Shown: positions 44,645-56,800, numbered from the stretch's first letter. The stretch is DNA of 64,000 nt from Mesostigma viride (GCA_009746045.1 RPFO01000213.1:14180454-14244453), one strand, 5' to 3'. Program-made: numbers and translations. The notes: generated by a model from the letters alone, not told the origin.

Positions 44645-44806
44645 TAATTAATTAATTAATTAGACTCGTGCTCCCGTTGGGGAGTCACGGAGCATTAACC
44701 CCGATGGATGGATGGATGGATGGGTGCAAACATTCCTACCGGTCTAATCTATCTACATTGGCTGTACATACTACATCTATCTAACAGCATTCTAACTACA
44801 ACACCT
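44645..44806 (-). mobile_element. Family C LINE 3' end nested in the hAT-like element, 11-bp target duplication
   Basis: ATGCATACAAT occurs at 44634-44644 and 44807-44817. The insert is only about 160 bp: TAAT-type tail, hairpin 44665-44692, four to five GGAT-type units, and the start of the 3' UTR. It is a clean example of 5' truncation. Confidence 0.85.
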
Positions 44807-45231
44807 ATGCATACAATGTCATGCACCATTCCCTACTAAACACAATTGCAGGCAGCCATGCATGCCATGACATTAACTTATGAATGCTAATTGACGTGAT
44901 TCTTTATTCATTAATTATGACAACCATTGATTAATTGCTAAGTCATACGGCAAGAAGGTCCACTTCCTCCGCCCAGAAGCCCAAAAGGCCAAAACCAACA
45001 TGGCAATAAACAAATGCAGGTAGCATCACCACCCATGCCATGAACATGCATCATGATGAGATGTAAAATCCCATCTTTCTTAAGTTCTTGAGACATGCAT
45101 CATTGCAGCAGGCAACCACCATGCCATACACTGTCATGCACCATGCCATAAACACATATGCAGGCAGCCACCTGACCATGCCATACATACAACGTCATGC
45201 ACCATCATATGAGATGTAAAATCCTATCTAT

Positions 45232-45849
45232 CTACAGTTCTGCTTGCTGTTGTGAAAAGCCAACCTGGGCGTCGTGCCACTCAGAGGCGCTGCCCTCCGC
45301 GAGGCCATCCCAGTTGAGTTGCTGCCGGCCTGCCGCTTGGTCACGAGCTCCATGTGCATGGTCCGCTTGGCCACGCCTCTTCAGGTCCTTGGCCCTGAAA
45401 ATCCCCTGCAAATACACCCTATATGCCTTCGGCGGATTGGGGCAAGGCTTCACATCCCGGCACCAAGGCTTGCCCACGATGTGGAGCTTTGCCCTAGTGG
45501 CGCTCCCCTTCCAGGTAATGCCGCACTGAAGGCAGGATTGCTTGTAGTTGTTCGTCAGCAGGCCGTTCACTACAATGCGCTCCTTCTTGACGAACTCCCA
45601 AACGGCAGCCTTGGCCCGCTTTGCATCACCATCCCCCTCGTCCCCACTGTTGTCGGGGCCAGTAGGCTCCTCGTCCCCACCGTCATTGTTATCGGCATCA
45701 TCATCTAGCTCCAAGCTAGCAAGATGTCGTGCTCGGGCCACTTCGTACTTCGACTCTGACATGTCATCGTAGTTTATTCCGAGGTCAGGTTCCTTGCCTC
45801 GACCGTGCATCGTCGCTCTACTTTCCATGCAGCTAGTAAATGCCAGCAC
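45232..45849 (-). CDS. BED-type zinc-finger protein, truncated hAT transposase
   Basis: 205 codons, uninterrupted. An acidic region (ELDDDADNNDGGDEEPTG) precedes a BED-like finger at about residues 107-139, C-x2-C ... H ... C (SCLQCGITWKGSATRAKLHIVGKPWC). Downstream is a basic segment (RAKDLKRRGQADHAHG) and then a stop; DUF659 and the catalytic RNase-H-like domain of hAT transposases are missing. It lies inside the element 44292-46172, which supports the assignment. It might bind the element's own terminal CGTATT-type words and act as a repressor (inference). The start Met at 45849 is not certain; a second Met is eight codons in. Confidence 0.6.
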   Translation of the reverse strand: MLAFTSCMESRATMHGRGKEPDLGINYDDMSESKYEVARARHLASLELDDDADNNDGGDEEPTGPDNSGDEGDGDAKRAKAAVWEFVKKERIVVNGLLTNNYKQSCLQCGITWKGSATRAKLHIVGKPWCRDVKPCPNPPKAYRVYLQGIFRAKDLKRRGQADHAHGARDQAAGRQQLNWDGLAEGSASEWHDAQVGFSQQQAEL

Positions 45850-46419
45850 TGTGCTATCAAACTGCCCGGTACACAGGCAGCAGCACCTTTTGCATGTGTA
45901 CTGTGTAGTGTTCGGCCTCAGGCCTCAGCTTCGGTACCGGCGGTTACTTTTGGCGCGCAAGGCTGTCGGCTGCATGAGCTACGCCAAAACTAGCTCTGGC
46001 GCCAAATTCCGGTGCCGGGCGCTGTATAATACGCGAAAAATACGTATTATGCGCCGTATTTGCGTTGAGAACGCAATACGCGAATTTCTAGTACGTTAGT
46101 ACGCCAAACCCCGCCGTATTGTATAATACGGCGTATTTACCGTATTATACGGCGTATTCATGGCGTTCACTGCTCATATGCCCCTTCTCTGGGCTATGTG
46201 CTACATATACTCCCAACGGAGTTATGTTCCTAATAATTAATTAATTAATTAATTAATTAATGGGATCACTTGGAAATCACATGTGCACATGTACGTTGTC
46301 CCATCGCAACCCACTGGCAAACTTGCGCGCGCCCGGTGACCGGCGCGACGCGACCCGGACCTATGTGACACAACTGCTTGAAGATGCAGGGCTTCTGGGA
46401 CTACTATCCGTACTCCGCG

Positions 46420-47205
46420 CCCGCATGATTGACAAGGAGAAATGGGCTGCCATAGGTCTGCGTCAAGCTGCTGGGCAGCCTGCTCCCCATGCAGCTGCGA
46501 GGTTGATGTGGACCATCGCATCTCCCTCGCCTGCATGGCACGCTTTACGCCAGTACCGGGCCCTGTGGCGCAAGCCCCTGGGCAAGATCGAGAAACAGGA
46601 TCGACCTGTTCAAGGTCCTCGTCCTTCCTGTTCTCACGTATGGGGCCGAGACGTGGACCCTCACCGCCGACCTATAGCTGGCCCGCAAGCTGGACGGCGC
46701 GGTCACCAACATGCTGCGTCCCATTTTCAGAGTAGGATACGCTGCTCATGTCCGCAATGAGGACCTCTACCAGGGCATGCCATATATCACCAGCACCATT
46801 AAGCAGCGGCGCCTGCAGCTAGTAGGGCACCTAGCTCGCACCAACCAGGTAGACACCTCACGTGGCCCCCCCGCGCAGGACTGCGACCAGCTCAGCCTGG
46901 CCGGCACCTCCTGACGACTGGGCCGGGCCCCCTGACGTTAGACGCCGCAAGGCCCGCACCTTCAAAGAACAGCTACTAGTAGAGGACATGGGGGGCCTAG
47001 GCCTCTCCGTGATTTGGAAGAAGATGATGGACAAGGCCAAGTGGGCCCAGGTCATAGAGGCCAACGGGCAACGAGCCCCCCCCTGTGGGGAAGCGCCCGC
47101 GTGTGCAAACCCGCGGGAGGCACGCCAGCCCGCGGAGGGCCCAGGTCATAGTACTCCGTGGCATGCCTTTGCGCATGACACGCAAGTACTTACTTACTTA
47201 CTTAG
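46420..47205 (+). mobile_element. Family C LINE, C-terminal ORF2 fragment, with (ACTT)n tail
   Basis: Matches the minus strand of 23640-24240: HRISLA, PLGKIEKQD, TYGAETWTL, ARKLDGAVT, then DLYQGMPYI and QRRLQLVGHLARTNQVDT, with several frameshifts. It ends in ACTT units (47186-47205) instead of the usual 3' UTR. 46269-46419 in front is unassigned. Confidence 0.7.
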
Positions 47206-47415
47206 TTACATGTACGTGGGAAGAAAATGACATGCACAGGTGCATGCATGCATATAAAGTAAGCCACGAGCCACGAGGTAGCCATGGCTGACGGCGGAGC
47301 TCATAACTTTCACGTTTGGGCACCGAATTCGGCTGTGAATATCACAATCGCTTCGTATTTCTAAGAGACTAAGACGCACACACTGATATAGTTTTCCGAA
47401 GCTGTTACGCAATAT

Positions 47416-48816
47416 ATGACGAGCAAACGCTCCTCTACGCAACGCAGCCTGGCGGCTGCGTTAAGCAATGAAAATACGTCTGCAGCTCCGGCTGCAGCTT
47501 CGCCCTCAGGTCCGGAAGGCAATGGTGACACTAGTAACACACTGGTGATTGCCCACTGCCCAGCCCCCCGAGCTTGCCTCGCCACCTGCATCGCCTGAGC
47601 CTAAGCGCAGTCGCCCTGCCGAGCCGCGCACTGGGATCGACGAGATCGCCTTTGACATCAACGCACCTGGCTTCTGGACTCAACCCCGGGAGCCTTCATG
47701 GAAGACGTGTTTTTCGGCACGCACGCCTCGCTTTTAGCCCTGTGCTTGCACCTCCTCTCCCACAACCGCGGCCGCTGGCCCAACGGCCTTCCTGGCGTCA
47801 CCGATGATCTTGATCTCATTCCGCGCATCAAACGCCGGCCCCCGGCTCCAGCTAGTAGCGCTTCGCCCTCTGCTCCCTTCTCGGGCGCTCTGACGCCGAG
47901 CTCTGGGCTCCCCCTCCAACAACCGTCGCGACCGAAGCCATCCTCCGCACCCTTCTTAAGGAAGCTTTCGAGCAGCACGTGCATGACCCCCCTTGCCACA
48001 GATGTGGCGGCGGTGGGCACTGAGCACGCTGGCTGCTGAGCTCCCTCACATTTCCACCACCGTCACCTCCACCTCAACCCTCCTCGCCTCCACCTCCACT
48101 GCCACTGCCACCTCCACCGCCGACCTCAAGGCCCAGCTCGATCCTCGACATCGACCAGCGCCTCAAGGACACCGCCATCGCCATCGAGTGCATGCAGAAC
48201 ACCGCAGGCATCACCGCCCAGGCGGCGGTGAAGGACATTGCCGCCAAGCCAGCCCCCGCTGGCCCAACCGGCGATGCCCCTCCCACCCAGACCTGGGCGG
48301 ACCTGCTCAAGCACCACACCACCTCCACCACGTCCACCATCACGGCACCGCTTAAGCAACAAGCCCTCGACCTCCGCGAGGAGGCCGACCGCACCCAGCG
48401 CAGCCACAATGTCATCGTCAAGCACTTCGACCAGCCTGCAGACGAGACCTCGACGACGTACCCTTCTCACGGCATTTAAGCGCAACATTCTTGCCCCCAT
48501 GCACATCACTGGTGAGCTGCGGATGTGGGCTCTCCGTCTCCCCCGCGCGCGGGGTAAGGCTGGCCCGGCACCCGTGCTCCTCACCTTTAAGTACATGGCG
48601 GACAAGCTGTTGTTTCTTAAAAACCGCAAGAAGCTCACGAGGACTCACTTCACGCTGGACGACGACCTGACCCTGGCCCAGCAACAGCGGCGACGCGAGC
48701 TATCAGTATGGCCGACCTACCTCCAGATCCGGCAAAGCGCAGGGGGGAAACCGGTATACTGGCGGGGGGACGTCATCCACGTCGCCCACAAGCCTTGGCA
48801 GGCACCCCCAGTCTAG
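47416..48816 (+). pseudogene. L1-ORF1-like protein gene, frameshifted
   Basis: Same protein as 42532-43936: MTSKRSSTQRSLAAALSNEN at the start, PTQTWADLLKHHTTSTTSTI in the middle, TLDDDLTLAQQQRRREL and VYWRGDVIHVAHKPW at the end. At least four frame changes are needed, so it is older or faster-decaying. Confidence 0.7.
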
Positions 48817-49756
48817 GGAATATAGCAGCAGTGTAGATAATTAGTAAGGCTTAGCCTACCACGCGGCCCCAGCGCATTAAATTAAATTAAATTAAATTAT
48901 AACATTCCTCCGTGGGGAGGTCATGTAGCACATATTTCATGATGGATGGGGTGGAGGAAGCCGCGTGATCGAACTATCCTAACTCTATCTAGAAAATCCT
49001 AACTACACTACTCGTCAAAACGCCTCCTCCGCTTGGGGGGAGGTGGCTTGCCCACAGGGTCGGGCGTGTGCGCCTTGACAATCTTCTTCCACCGCGTCTT
49101 GTCCTGCATGGCAGTCCAAAGACGGGAGAGAGAGTGGATGCGGTGCTCAAACTGGGCTGGGACCACTAGGTCGTCCAGCAACATCTGAACGTAGTTGGTG
49201 ACAGGTTTCCCTACCCTTTTGGGAATGTCCGCGGGGCCAGGCCAGGTCAGAATGTGCTGCCCTGGCTGTCCAAGCCGCTGGGGGCCGGCCAGACCAAGGG
49301 TGGTGTCGACCTGGCTGGTGCGGGCAAGGTGTCCTACAAATGCTATCCTACGCTGCCTAATCTCGTCCGAAACACGAGGCATGCCATGATACAAAGACTC
49401 TGATGACGGACGCTCGGAAAAACCTACGTTAAGGACCTGCCGGAGCATCCAGTGTAAACTGTGCCGTCGAGCCGAGCTGCCAGTTTGGGTGGGAGGGTCC
49501 ACGCCTCGGCGCCATACGTGAGCACCGTGAGGATGAGGACCTTGAAGAGCATGCGCTTGCGGTGCCCGTCCAGGCCCTTCGAGCGCCAGTAAGGTGTGAG
49601 CGAACGGAGCTTGGCCCAGGCAAGGCCGATGCGGGTGTCCACATCGTCGGCGGTGTCAGGAAGCCAGCTCCCCAACAGCTTGAAGCGGTCGCGGAACGGG
49701 ACCTCCGTCCCGTCGAGCAGGCGCGGCAGCGGTGGTTTACTGGATGCCCCTATCAC

Positions 49757-50342
49757 TGTTACGTCCCGGCCCTTTAGGTCGGACGTAACAATGGAATAAA
49801 TTACTAAGGCCTTGTGGCCGTTGTACTAAGTTTTATGGACATTGACTATTGTGTGAATTGGACTAGTTATTATTTTGGTCCTAGGTTGCCCTTTTAGGGG
49901 CCGGTGCGGTGGCGCCGCGCCAGTTCTGAGTCTATCCGTAGTACTAGGCGTGGATCCTGTAGTTGAGGGTCGATGTCGGCCCGGATCCTACGTGGAATGA
50001 TTGGCTTGGATTGGTCCAGGGAAATTGGCGTGTATCTGCGCCGCAATCAACCTAGGTTAAATTGGTCCGAGGACGAGAGTCTCGTCCTCTTGGTTTAATG
50101 AATGATATGTGCGAATACGCCTACACATGGAGCCCGGGGCAATTATCCATTTGTAATTGGTATTGCTAGCCAATATAAGTGTGTACTAATTAGCTTGGCA
50201 TCAAGCCGTGATGCCAGATATCTCACGACTCACGTCGTGAAGCGCAACCTACTTTAGGCTACCTTGAATTATTCCTAATTCCGGCAAGAGGGGTCTTTCG
50301 CTACGTAGCTCAGGCTAGGTGTGTCTGGGCTGGGACGTAACA
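49757..50342 (+). repeat. 5' LTR
   Basis: 586 bp, TG...CA. Differs from the 3' LTR by one base substitution (GGAG/TGAG near 50127) and one extra ATT near 49870, by eye. Confidence 0.95.
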
Positions 50343-50343
50343 C

Positions 50344-50361
50344 TGGTTATCGGAGGAAATG
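50344..50361 (+). promoter_or_regulatory. Primer binding site candidate
   Basis: TGGTTATCGGAGGAAATG starts two bases after the LTR. TGG pairs with a tRNA CCA end as usual; I cannot name the tRNA with certainty. Confidence 0.55.
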
Positions 50362-50451
50362 TGCTGGAAAGGTTAGCTAACTCTCGCGGAGAGGGTTAGT
50401 GAGCCAATTAGGATACCAAGGCTGAGTTTGACGTAGGTAGAGGTTCCGGAA

Positions 50452-50660
50452 TTCAACGACTGCTGACTGGTCGGCGGCCAGCCCGTAAAGGGATTCAACG
50501 ACGACCTAGCCAGCAAGCGGCCAGTCTGGGATACTCGGCGGGGCTAGCAATAGTCCTGTGGTGAGGTGCTGTAAACGATAGCGTTCAGCTCTCCTGCTTT
50601 CAACGACACCTAGTGGCGGCCAGGGCTTGCCTTCAACGACACCGGGTGGCGGCCAGCTCA
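50452..50660 (+). repeat. Leader repeats in the Ty3 element
   Basis: Four imperfect units start with TTCAACGAC (50452, 50494, 50599, 50632) and each runs to a GCGGCCAG word 20-30 nt later. They lie in the untranslated leader, where packaging or dimerisation signals sit in retroelements (inference). Confidence 0.7.
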
Positions 50661-51083
50661 GGAGGATTTAACGTCATCGAATATGGTTCGTCCCCTAGAT
50701 AGGATCTTTCTTTGCAAGCGATGCCTGTGGAAGGCTAGCTGGCGTGCTCGCTTCCTCTCCGGGTTCGCACGCGTAGGGGTTCTCGTTATACGTTGTGCCT
50801 CTATAGGGTGTGAATGTCGTTGGTGCGAATGGAAGTTGCGGACGACGACCATTCGTTGTTTTACATGTTGTGGGGGTGAATACCGTCTGGCTGTTGCCGA
50901 CTGTGTTGACGGTGTTTACCTCCGTGTAATCGTTGTATAGCCCCTTTGCCGCGGAAGGCTGGGGGCGTGTGCTGTGCTACACTCCGTGCTCTCTCCTCGT
51001 TTGTTTAAGGTCACTGCATTAGAGGTAGCCTGGGTTTCCCCTTTCTCTCCTGCTTGCAAGCCGCTGCCAGACTATGATGTAAC

Positions 51084-51422
51084 ATGCCCCGACGTAAAAT
51101 AAACAAGGGTGGACAGTCTGGATTTCCTTACTACGCAGTAGCTCACGACGGGGATAAGGGTAGACCTGCTATATTCTACAGCTGGAAGACTTGTGAGGAA
51201 CACATTAAAGATAAGATATTGTCCCAAGGCTCTAGTGCTAAGTGGAAAGGGTTTGATAACATTACAGATGCAGATAGGTTTGTTAGGGAACACATGCCAT
51301 TGCCTGAGGGGATGCACATCACACGTGAATGCTCCAAGCCACCCACGCTCAGCAGCCAGGGGGAGGGGACAGCAGTTACAGTTACCTTCTCTCAGCTGAC
51401 CATTGGCCCTAGCAAACAGTAG
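51084..51422 (+). CDS. Small protein with RNase H1 N-terminal (hybrid-binding, viroplasmin-like) domain, in the LTR element
   Basis: 112 codons, intact, between leader and gag. Residues about 14-70 follow the family pattern: FPYYAVAHDGDKGRPAIFYSW (the Y-A-V ... G ... I-F-x-S-W core), CEEHIKD, SSAKWKGFDNITDADRFV (A-x-x-K-x-F ... A-x-x-F-V). In RNase H1 this domain binds RNA/DNA hybrids and double-stranded RNA, and it also forms the core of caulimovirus transactivator proteins. No catalytic RNase H residues are present here; pol has its own RNase H. It could hold the hybrid or genomic RNA during reverse transcription (inference). It is uninterrupted, unlike gag and pol. Confidence 0.75.
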   Translation: MPRRKINKGGQSGFPYYAVAHDGDKGRPAIFYSWKTCEEHIKDKILSQGSSAKWKGFDNITDADRFVREHMPLPEGMHITRECSKPPTLSSQGEGTAVTVTFSQLTIGPSKQ

Positions 51423-51549
51423 AGGATACTATTACTAGGAAGTAATACTAGGTTCTATATCTATAGATCCATAGCACGTGGTTGCTCTTTCTCTCTCTCT
51501 TCTTCCTGGGGAGGTGATGCCTGCTGTGTAAGGTACCGGTACGAGCACC

Positions 51550-51846
51550 ATGCCAACACGGTACCAAACAAGGAACGCCAGAGAGACAGAAGACGAGCTT
51601 AGGGAGAGAGATTCAGATAATAGAGAGATAGAACCGGTAGACAACCACGAGCACGGTACAGAAGGGCTAGAGGTACCACCACAAGTCCAAGTAGAGACAG
51701 GTACAGGTGAGGTCATGGAGAGACCTGTGGAAGGCTCCCTACGATCCAGATCTAGTTCCCCAGCGGATGGGGACAATCTAGACGCCTTGACAAGGCAGGA
51801 AGAGGACAGAAGTGACCAAGAGATACTCCAGGGGGGCTCGCAGCAG

Positions 51847-51908
<62 letters not shown>

Positions 51909-53862
51909 GCAACGACAGCAACAGCAGCAGCAGCAGCAACGACCGCAGCAGCAGCAGCAGCAACACAGCAGCAGCAGCAGCAACAACGGCAACCCCGGTT
52001 ACAGCAACAACAACTCCAGACGAGACCACAATGGCCACCATCGGATCCTGAGCAGCAGGGGACGAGCATGAAGATACCCTGCACTACCGCCATCAGCAGC
52101 CAGCCACCGGGCGGCCAACGCATCCTTGGGCAGGTCGGGGGCGGCCCCAGGGACCTCCACCGGGCCCCACACACCGGGGCAGACGCAGAGTGTCCTTCGG
52201 CAGCACGTCTCTGTTACCCACGGCGCTCTGGTATTCGGATGAGGAAGGGGAGATCCCAGGGGCAGATGGCGAGTTCGATGACCTGGAAGGGACTAACGAG
52301 GCGGACGAGGGAACTGTCACGCAGGGCCCGCCCGTTGGTACTCATAGACCACGGACCAGCCCAGGGGAGACCAGGAGCAGTGTCACCACCAGAGACGAGG
52401 AGACTCACACGCCAGTCCAGCGCCCGGCACCTCAACCGCAGCGCCCACGGGTGCTTGACCAAAGCGCGGTCCCCTCGCCAGCGCCTGCTGGCAACCTCAG
52501 CTTCAGCAGGGTGGCCTTGGATGACCCGGGGTACGAACACCCCTCATCCGTCCAGGTGCGGCGGACTCATGGTACGCCGCCCAGATCCAGCTCTCTCCCC
52601 CGGTCGCAGCCCCCCGACTTCGGCGATATCCCCCACGTAGACGTCGGTGGGCCCGTCACCGCCGCGGTAAAGGCCCCACCGATGCCCAATTTCAAGAATG
52701 TACCCAAGCTGCACGCGGACATGAAACCGCGCGAGGTAGAGGAATGGGGACGCATGTGGCGACGGCAGTATACCATCTGGCGCAACCATCACAACTGGCA
52801 GCTGGCCACCAGCGATCTGATTGATCTCGTGATTAACTCCTGTATGGACCCCTCGGTGATAAGCATCTTGAACTGTGAGAGCATCGCGTCCCAGTCATAC
52901 CCGCAAACCTTGGCGGAACTGATGGACCGAGTGCGTCGCAAGCTGGTGCCCCCAGATGCTACACTCCACGAGCGGATGGCCTTCAGCAAGCTGCGCCAGG
53001 GGACCACCCCATATCGCGAGTTTCTGTCTAAGTTCGAGTCCAGCGCCGCCTACCTGGCTGACATGACCTGGTACGAGTACAAGAGCAGGTTCATCGAGGC
53101 ACTCTGCCCCGAGCTGCAGGACGAGGTATTCAAGCACTATGCTGATGTCCCTTGGGAAGAGTGGGACATCTTGAATATCCAGAGGTATCTCCTACAGGTG
53201 GCCGACGTAGTGGCTCGCGGGCGTGCCCCTCAGTGCGCCGTTTCTTCAGACCTGCTCCCCCGCGACGGGTGAATCAGATGTACTCCACTGATTTCGCCGG
53301 CGAGGAGGAGGACGAGTACCTCGACGACCCTGACGAGGGCTACACTGACCATGGCGTCAACGCGATCGACGCTAGCAAGGCGCGCTGCTTCATGTGCAGC
53401 GAGGTGGGGCACCTCAAGCGCGACTGCCCCAAGCTCCGGGGCAAGAACGCCAGTCGTGGGACAGGAGAAGGGACACCCAGTGTTCGTTTCTCCGGCCCGG
53501 CCTTCGGCAGCCGCCCCGACTCCTCCGGTCCTCGGGACCGACCCCGCAACGCGGGTGAGCGTGCGGCTCGCCTGCAGCACGCCAGACAGGTCCCGACGCA
53601 GTACCAGCAGCCGCGACCACCCGCGACCAGCTCTACCAAGGGTGTGTTGCGTGCGGTCAACGAGATGGAGGCGCGGCGACAGTCCTCCTCTTCCGGCCAA
53701 ACGCAGGCAGTGGCTGGCTACGAGTACGACGACGAGGAGGGGGCTGACGAAGAGGAGGAGGGGGGGAAGAGGGCGGGTGGTCGGGCGAGGCGGCCTCCCG
53801 TCCCACCGCTCCTCGGGAGTAGTAGCCCTGCCCATGGGCTTGGGTCCCGGGGTAGGGGATAG
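51550..53862 (+). pseudogene. Gag of the Ty3 element, with polyglutamine and CCHC knuckle, frameshifted
   Basis: Begins MPTRYQTRNARETEDELRER, then a CAG/CAA-coded glutamine region (51841-51970). In a second frame (52190-53272) comes the capsid-like part: MPNFKNVPKLHADMKPREVEEW, LHERMAFSKLRQGTTPYREF and TWYEYKSRFIEALCPELQDE, like the retrotransposon gag family. A shift near 53230 leads to the nucleocapsid region with the zinc knuckle C-x2-C-x4-H-x4-C (CFMCSEVGHLKRDC). Capsid assembly and RNA packaging are the expected roles. The last shift, near 53862 into pol, could be a programmed one; the earlier ones look like damage. Confidence 0.8.
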
Positions 53863-53869
53863 GGTAGAA

Positions 53870-56800
53870 AAATCAGATGGTAGCCCAGACGCGGAGTCAA
53901 CTAGAGTAGAGGTAGACGTCAATAACGTGGCCGCAGACGCGTCCACCCAACCGGCGGCGCGTGCATCTCAAGGAGATTCGCGGCATCTGTTTCTTTTCAG
54001 CGGAGGGTTATTGGTCCCTCCCACCGTCCTTGATCCGTATTTGAAGGAGAAAACGATCATGGACGTGAAGTTCCTGGTCGACACCGGCGCCTCCACGTCC
54101 TTCATCAACGAGGCCCTGGTGCGTCGGCTGGGCCTGGTACCCCGGCCTCACACCACGGCAGTATATGTCACCTACTCAGACGGTCGGCGACACCAATCGC
54201 CGGGCCTAGCAGACATCAAGGGTGTGCTGCAGGGCACGCCGGTGGACCTGGTGGCGACTATTGCGCCGCTGGGCGCTGCCGACATCATCATTGGAGTGGA
54301 CTGGCTGGACAAGCAGGATGTGGACATCAGTGTGCGCCGGCGGGTAGTTTGGTTTCCGGATGGTTCATTCTGGTGCCCAGACAGCGAGTATAGGGCACAG
54401 GCCGCGGAGGTCCATAACATTACACACGAGCGCTCGGCGGACGGGCCTCGACCAGCGTCCCAGATCCTGATGAGTAGCAAGACGCTGGCGCGCCAGCTCC
54501 GGAAGGGCAAGGAGTACGCGATGTATCGCATAGACCTGGATAGCACTCAGGCTCTGCTTAACGAGATTGGTGCCGGATTCACACCGGATGAGCTGGCGCG
54601 GTTCAATGCCGTCCTGGAGAAGCGCACTACCCTTTTTGCGGATCGCACCCCCCAGTTCCCTCCCAATCGATCGGTGTTACATCGTGTCCAGCTCCAGGAG
54701 GGTTCCGGGCCTACCGTGTCTCCCATGTACCGCATGGGCCCAGTCGAGCTGGTGGAGCTCAAGAAGATCCTCATTTCACTGCTCGACGCTGGGCTCATTG
54801 AACCCAGCAACAGCCCCTTCTCAGCGGGCGTGCTGCTCGTTCCCAAGCCAGGAGGCAAGTGGCGTCTGGTGACGGATTACCGGAAGCTGAACGCCATCAC
54901 CGTCAAGTCCCGGTATCCTCTACCGCGGATCGACGACATCTTCAACCGTGTCCAGGGGGCCACGTGTTTCACCGTCATCGACTGTGCGGACGGGTTTTGG
55001 CAGCTGCGCATCGCGCCAGAAGACTGCCACAAGACCGCGTTCGCTACGCCCTTCGGTCACTATCAGTTTCGGGTGGCGGCAATGGGGCTGTGCAATTCGC
55101 CTGCGTCCTTCCAGATGCTGATGAATGACATCCTCCGTCCGGTGATGGGCACAGCCCACTTGCCGCAGGTCTCCCAGGACCTGGCGGACCCGCAGAAGGG
55201 GGCGCGCCCGCCCTGGACCTACAAGCGCACGTGCGCGCTGGCGTATCTGGACGACATCCTGGTGTACTCCAAGACGTTCGAGGAGCACCTAGAGGATGTG
55301 GACGCCGTGCTGCAGATCATGGAGGATGAGCACCTTTCGGCGCGGAAGGCCAAGGTGCGCGCCGGCCGCTGCGTGCCGTTTCTGGGCCATACCTTGTCCG
55401 CGGACGGCATCGCGACCGACCCTGAGAAGATCGAGTCCGTCCAGCAATGGCCTGTCCCTACGGACGTGAAAGGGGTGCGCAGCTTCCTGGGATTGGCATC
55501 TTACTACCGACGGTTCATCCCGCGGTTTGCCACCATCGCCGCCCCGATCAACGCTCTTCTCAAGAAGGGTACCGTTCCTTTGGGCTGAGCAGTGCCAACA
55601 GGCTTTCGAGGCGCTCAAGCGCCACCTCACCACAGCGCCAGTCCTTATCCTGCCGGATCCGGCCCTTCCTTTCGTCGTGGCACTGACGCCAGCAAGGTGG
55701 CCATCGGGGGTGTTCTCCTGCAGGACCACGGCAAGGGCCTTCAGCCCATCGAGTACATCTCACGCACGATGATTCCGGCGGAGCGGAATTATCCAGTGCA
55801 TCAGCAGGAACTCCTGGCAGTCGTCTACAGCTGCCACACGTGGCGTCATCATCTCTTGGGGGCCCAGTTTTCGGTGGCCATCAGTGAGCAGGGGGATCTC
55901 GACCCCCATCGCCTGGTGATCCACACGGACCACCGGCCGCTCACCCACCTCCTGGTGCAGCCCAACTTGACGCCCCGCCAGGCGCGGTGGATGGAGTACC
56001 TGTCACAGTTTGCGCCGTTCAAGATCCAATATGTCAAGGGCGCGGACAATGTGGTGCCCGACGCCCTCTCGCGACGGGCGGACTATTGGTTCTACGAGGA
56101 CATGGACGTGCTGCATACCACCTGTGTCCCAGTGGCCGCCCCGGGGACCGCCTACGGTGTGGAACCACGGTCTCCCCAGGCCCGCCACTTGTTTCATCTT
56201 GGGCACACCACCATGGATGACTTGTCACCCCTCCCGGAGGAGACGGTTCAACCAAGCGCCCACGAGGACGTGGACACCCCCGGGGAGGGGGAGGGGTCGC
56301 ATGCGCGCGTGCCCCTTAGTCATGTGGTGCCGCCCCAGGGAATTTTTCAGCTTCAGCCGCTCGGCCCTCCCACAGTCTTCTCAGAATTCGTCAACCAGGC
56401 GGGTACGGATGCGGCAGAACCGGCTGCGGACGCATTCACAGTCACGTCGGACTTGGAGATGCTGATCAGCCGTTTCACGATCACGGAGGAAGCAGCACTT
56501 GAAGCCATCCGGGCACATCCCCAGCAGATGGGGGCCTATCCTTGCAAGTTCCAGGAGGGGCGCCTGTTCGTGAGTCCCCAGCCGGAGGAATGGCGGCTGT
56601 ATGTTCCTGAGCTCTGTAGGGCTGCCTTGCTTCACGAGCTCCATGATTCTCTTCTGGGCGGACATCAGGGAAGTCACCGTCTCCTTCCCCGGGCACGTAA
56701 GCACTTCTACTGGCCAGGGATGAAGGAGTATATCGAGACGTATGTGCGCCAGTGCCCCTCGTGTCAGATCATGAAGTCCAGGAACACGGGCTCTCAGGCC

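Larger units (their letters stand above)
44292..46172 (-). mobile_element. hAT-like transposon with 8-bp target duplication CTCATATG
   Basis: CTCATATG lies at 44284-44291 and 46173-46180. The ends are CAGTGTGAGCC and the inverse of CAGTGAACGCC, with the C-A-G-T-G start common in hAT elements. Arrays of AATACGG/CGTATT words follow both ends (44305-44400 and 46020-46160). It encodes a BED-finger protein on the minus strand and no catalytic core. Total 1881 bp, inserted into the 3' UTR of a family A half-LINE. Confidence 0.88.
42382..46259 (+). mobile_element. Family A half-LINE, full length, with target duplication; contains a hAT-like element
   Basis: ATGGGATCA precedes it (42373-42381) and follows its tail (46260-46268). 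Layout: 150-bp 5' UTR, ORF1 (42532-43936), about 430 bp of 3' UTR, hairpin 46203-46227, TAAT-type tail. The 3' UTR is split by 44292-46172. No ORF2 is present or appears to have been deleted, since the 3' UTR directly follows ORF1 in every A copy. Without the hAT the element is about 2.0 kb. Confidence 0.82.
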
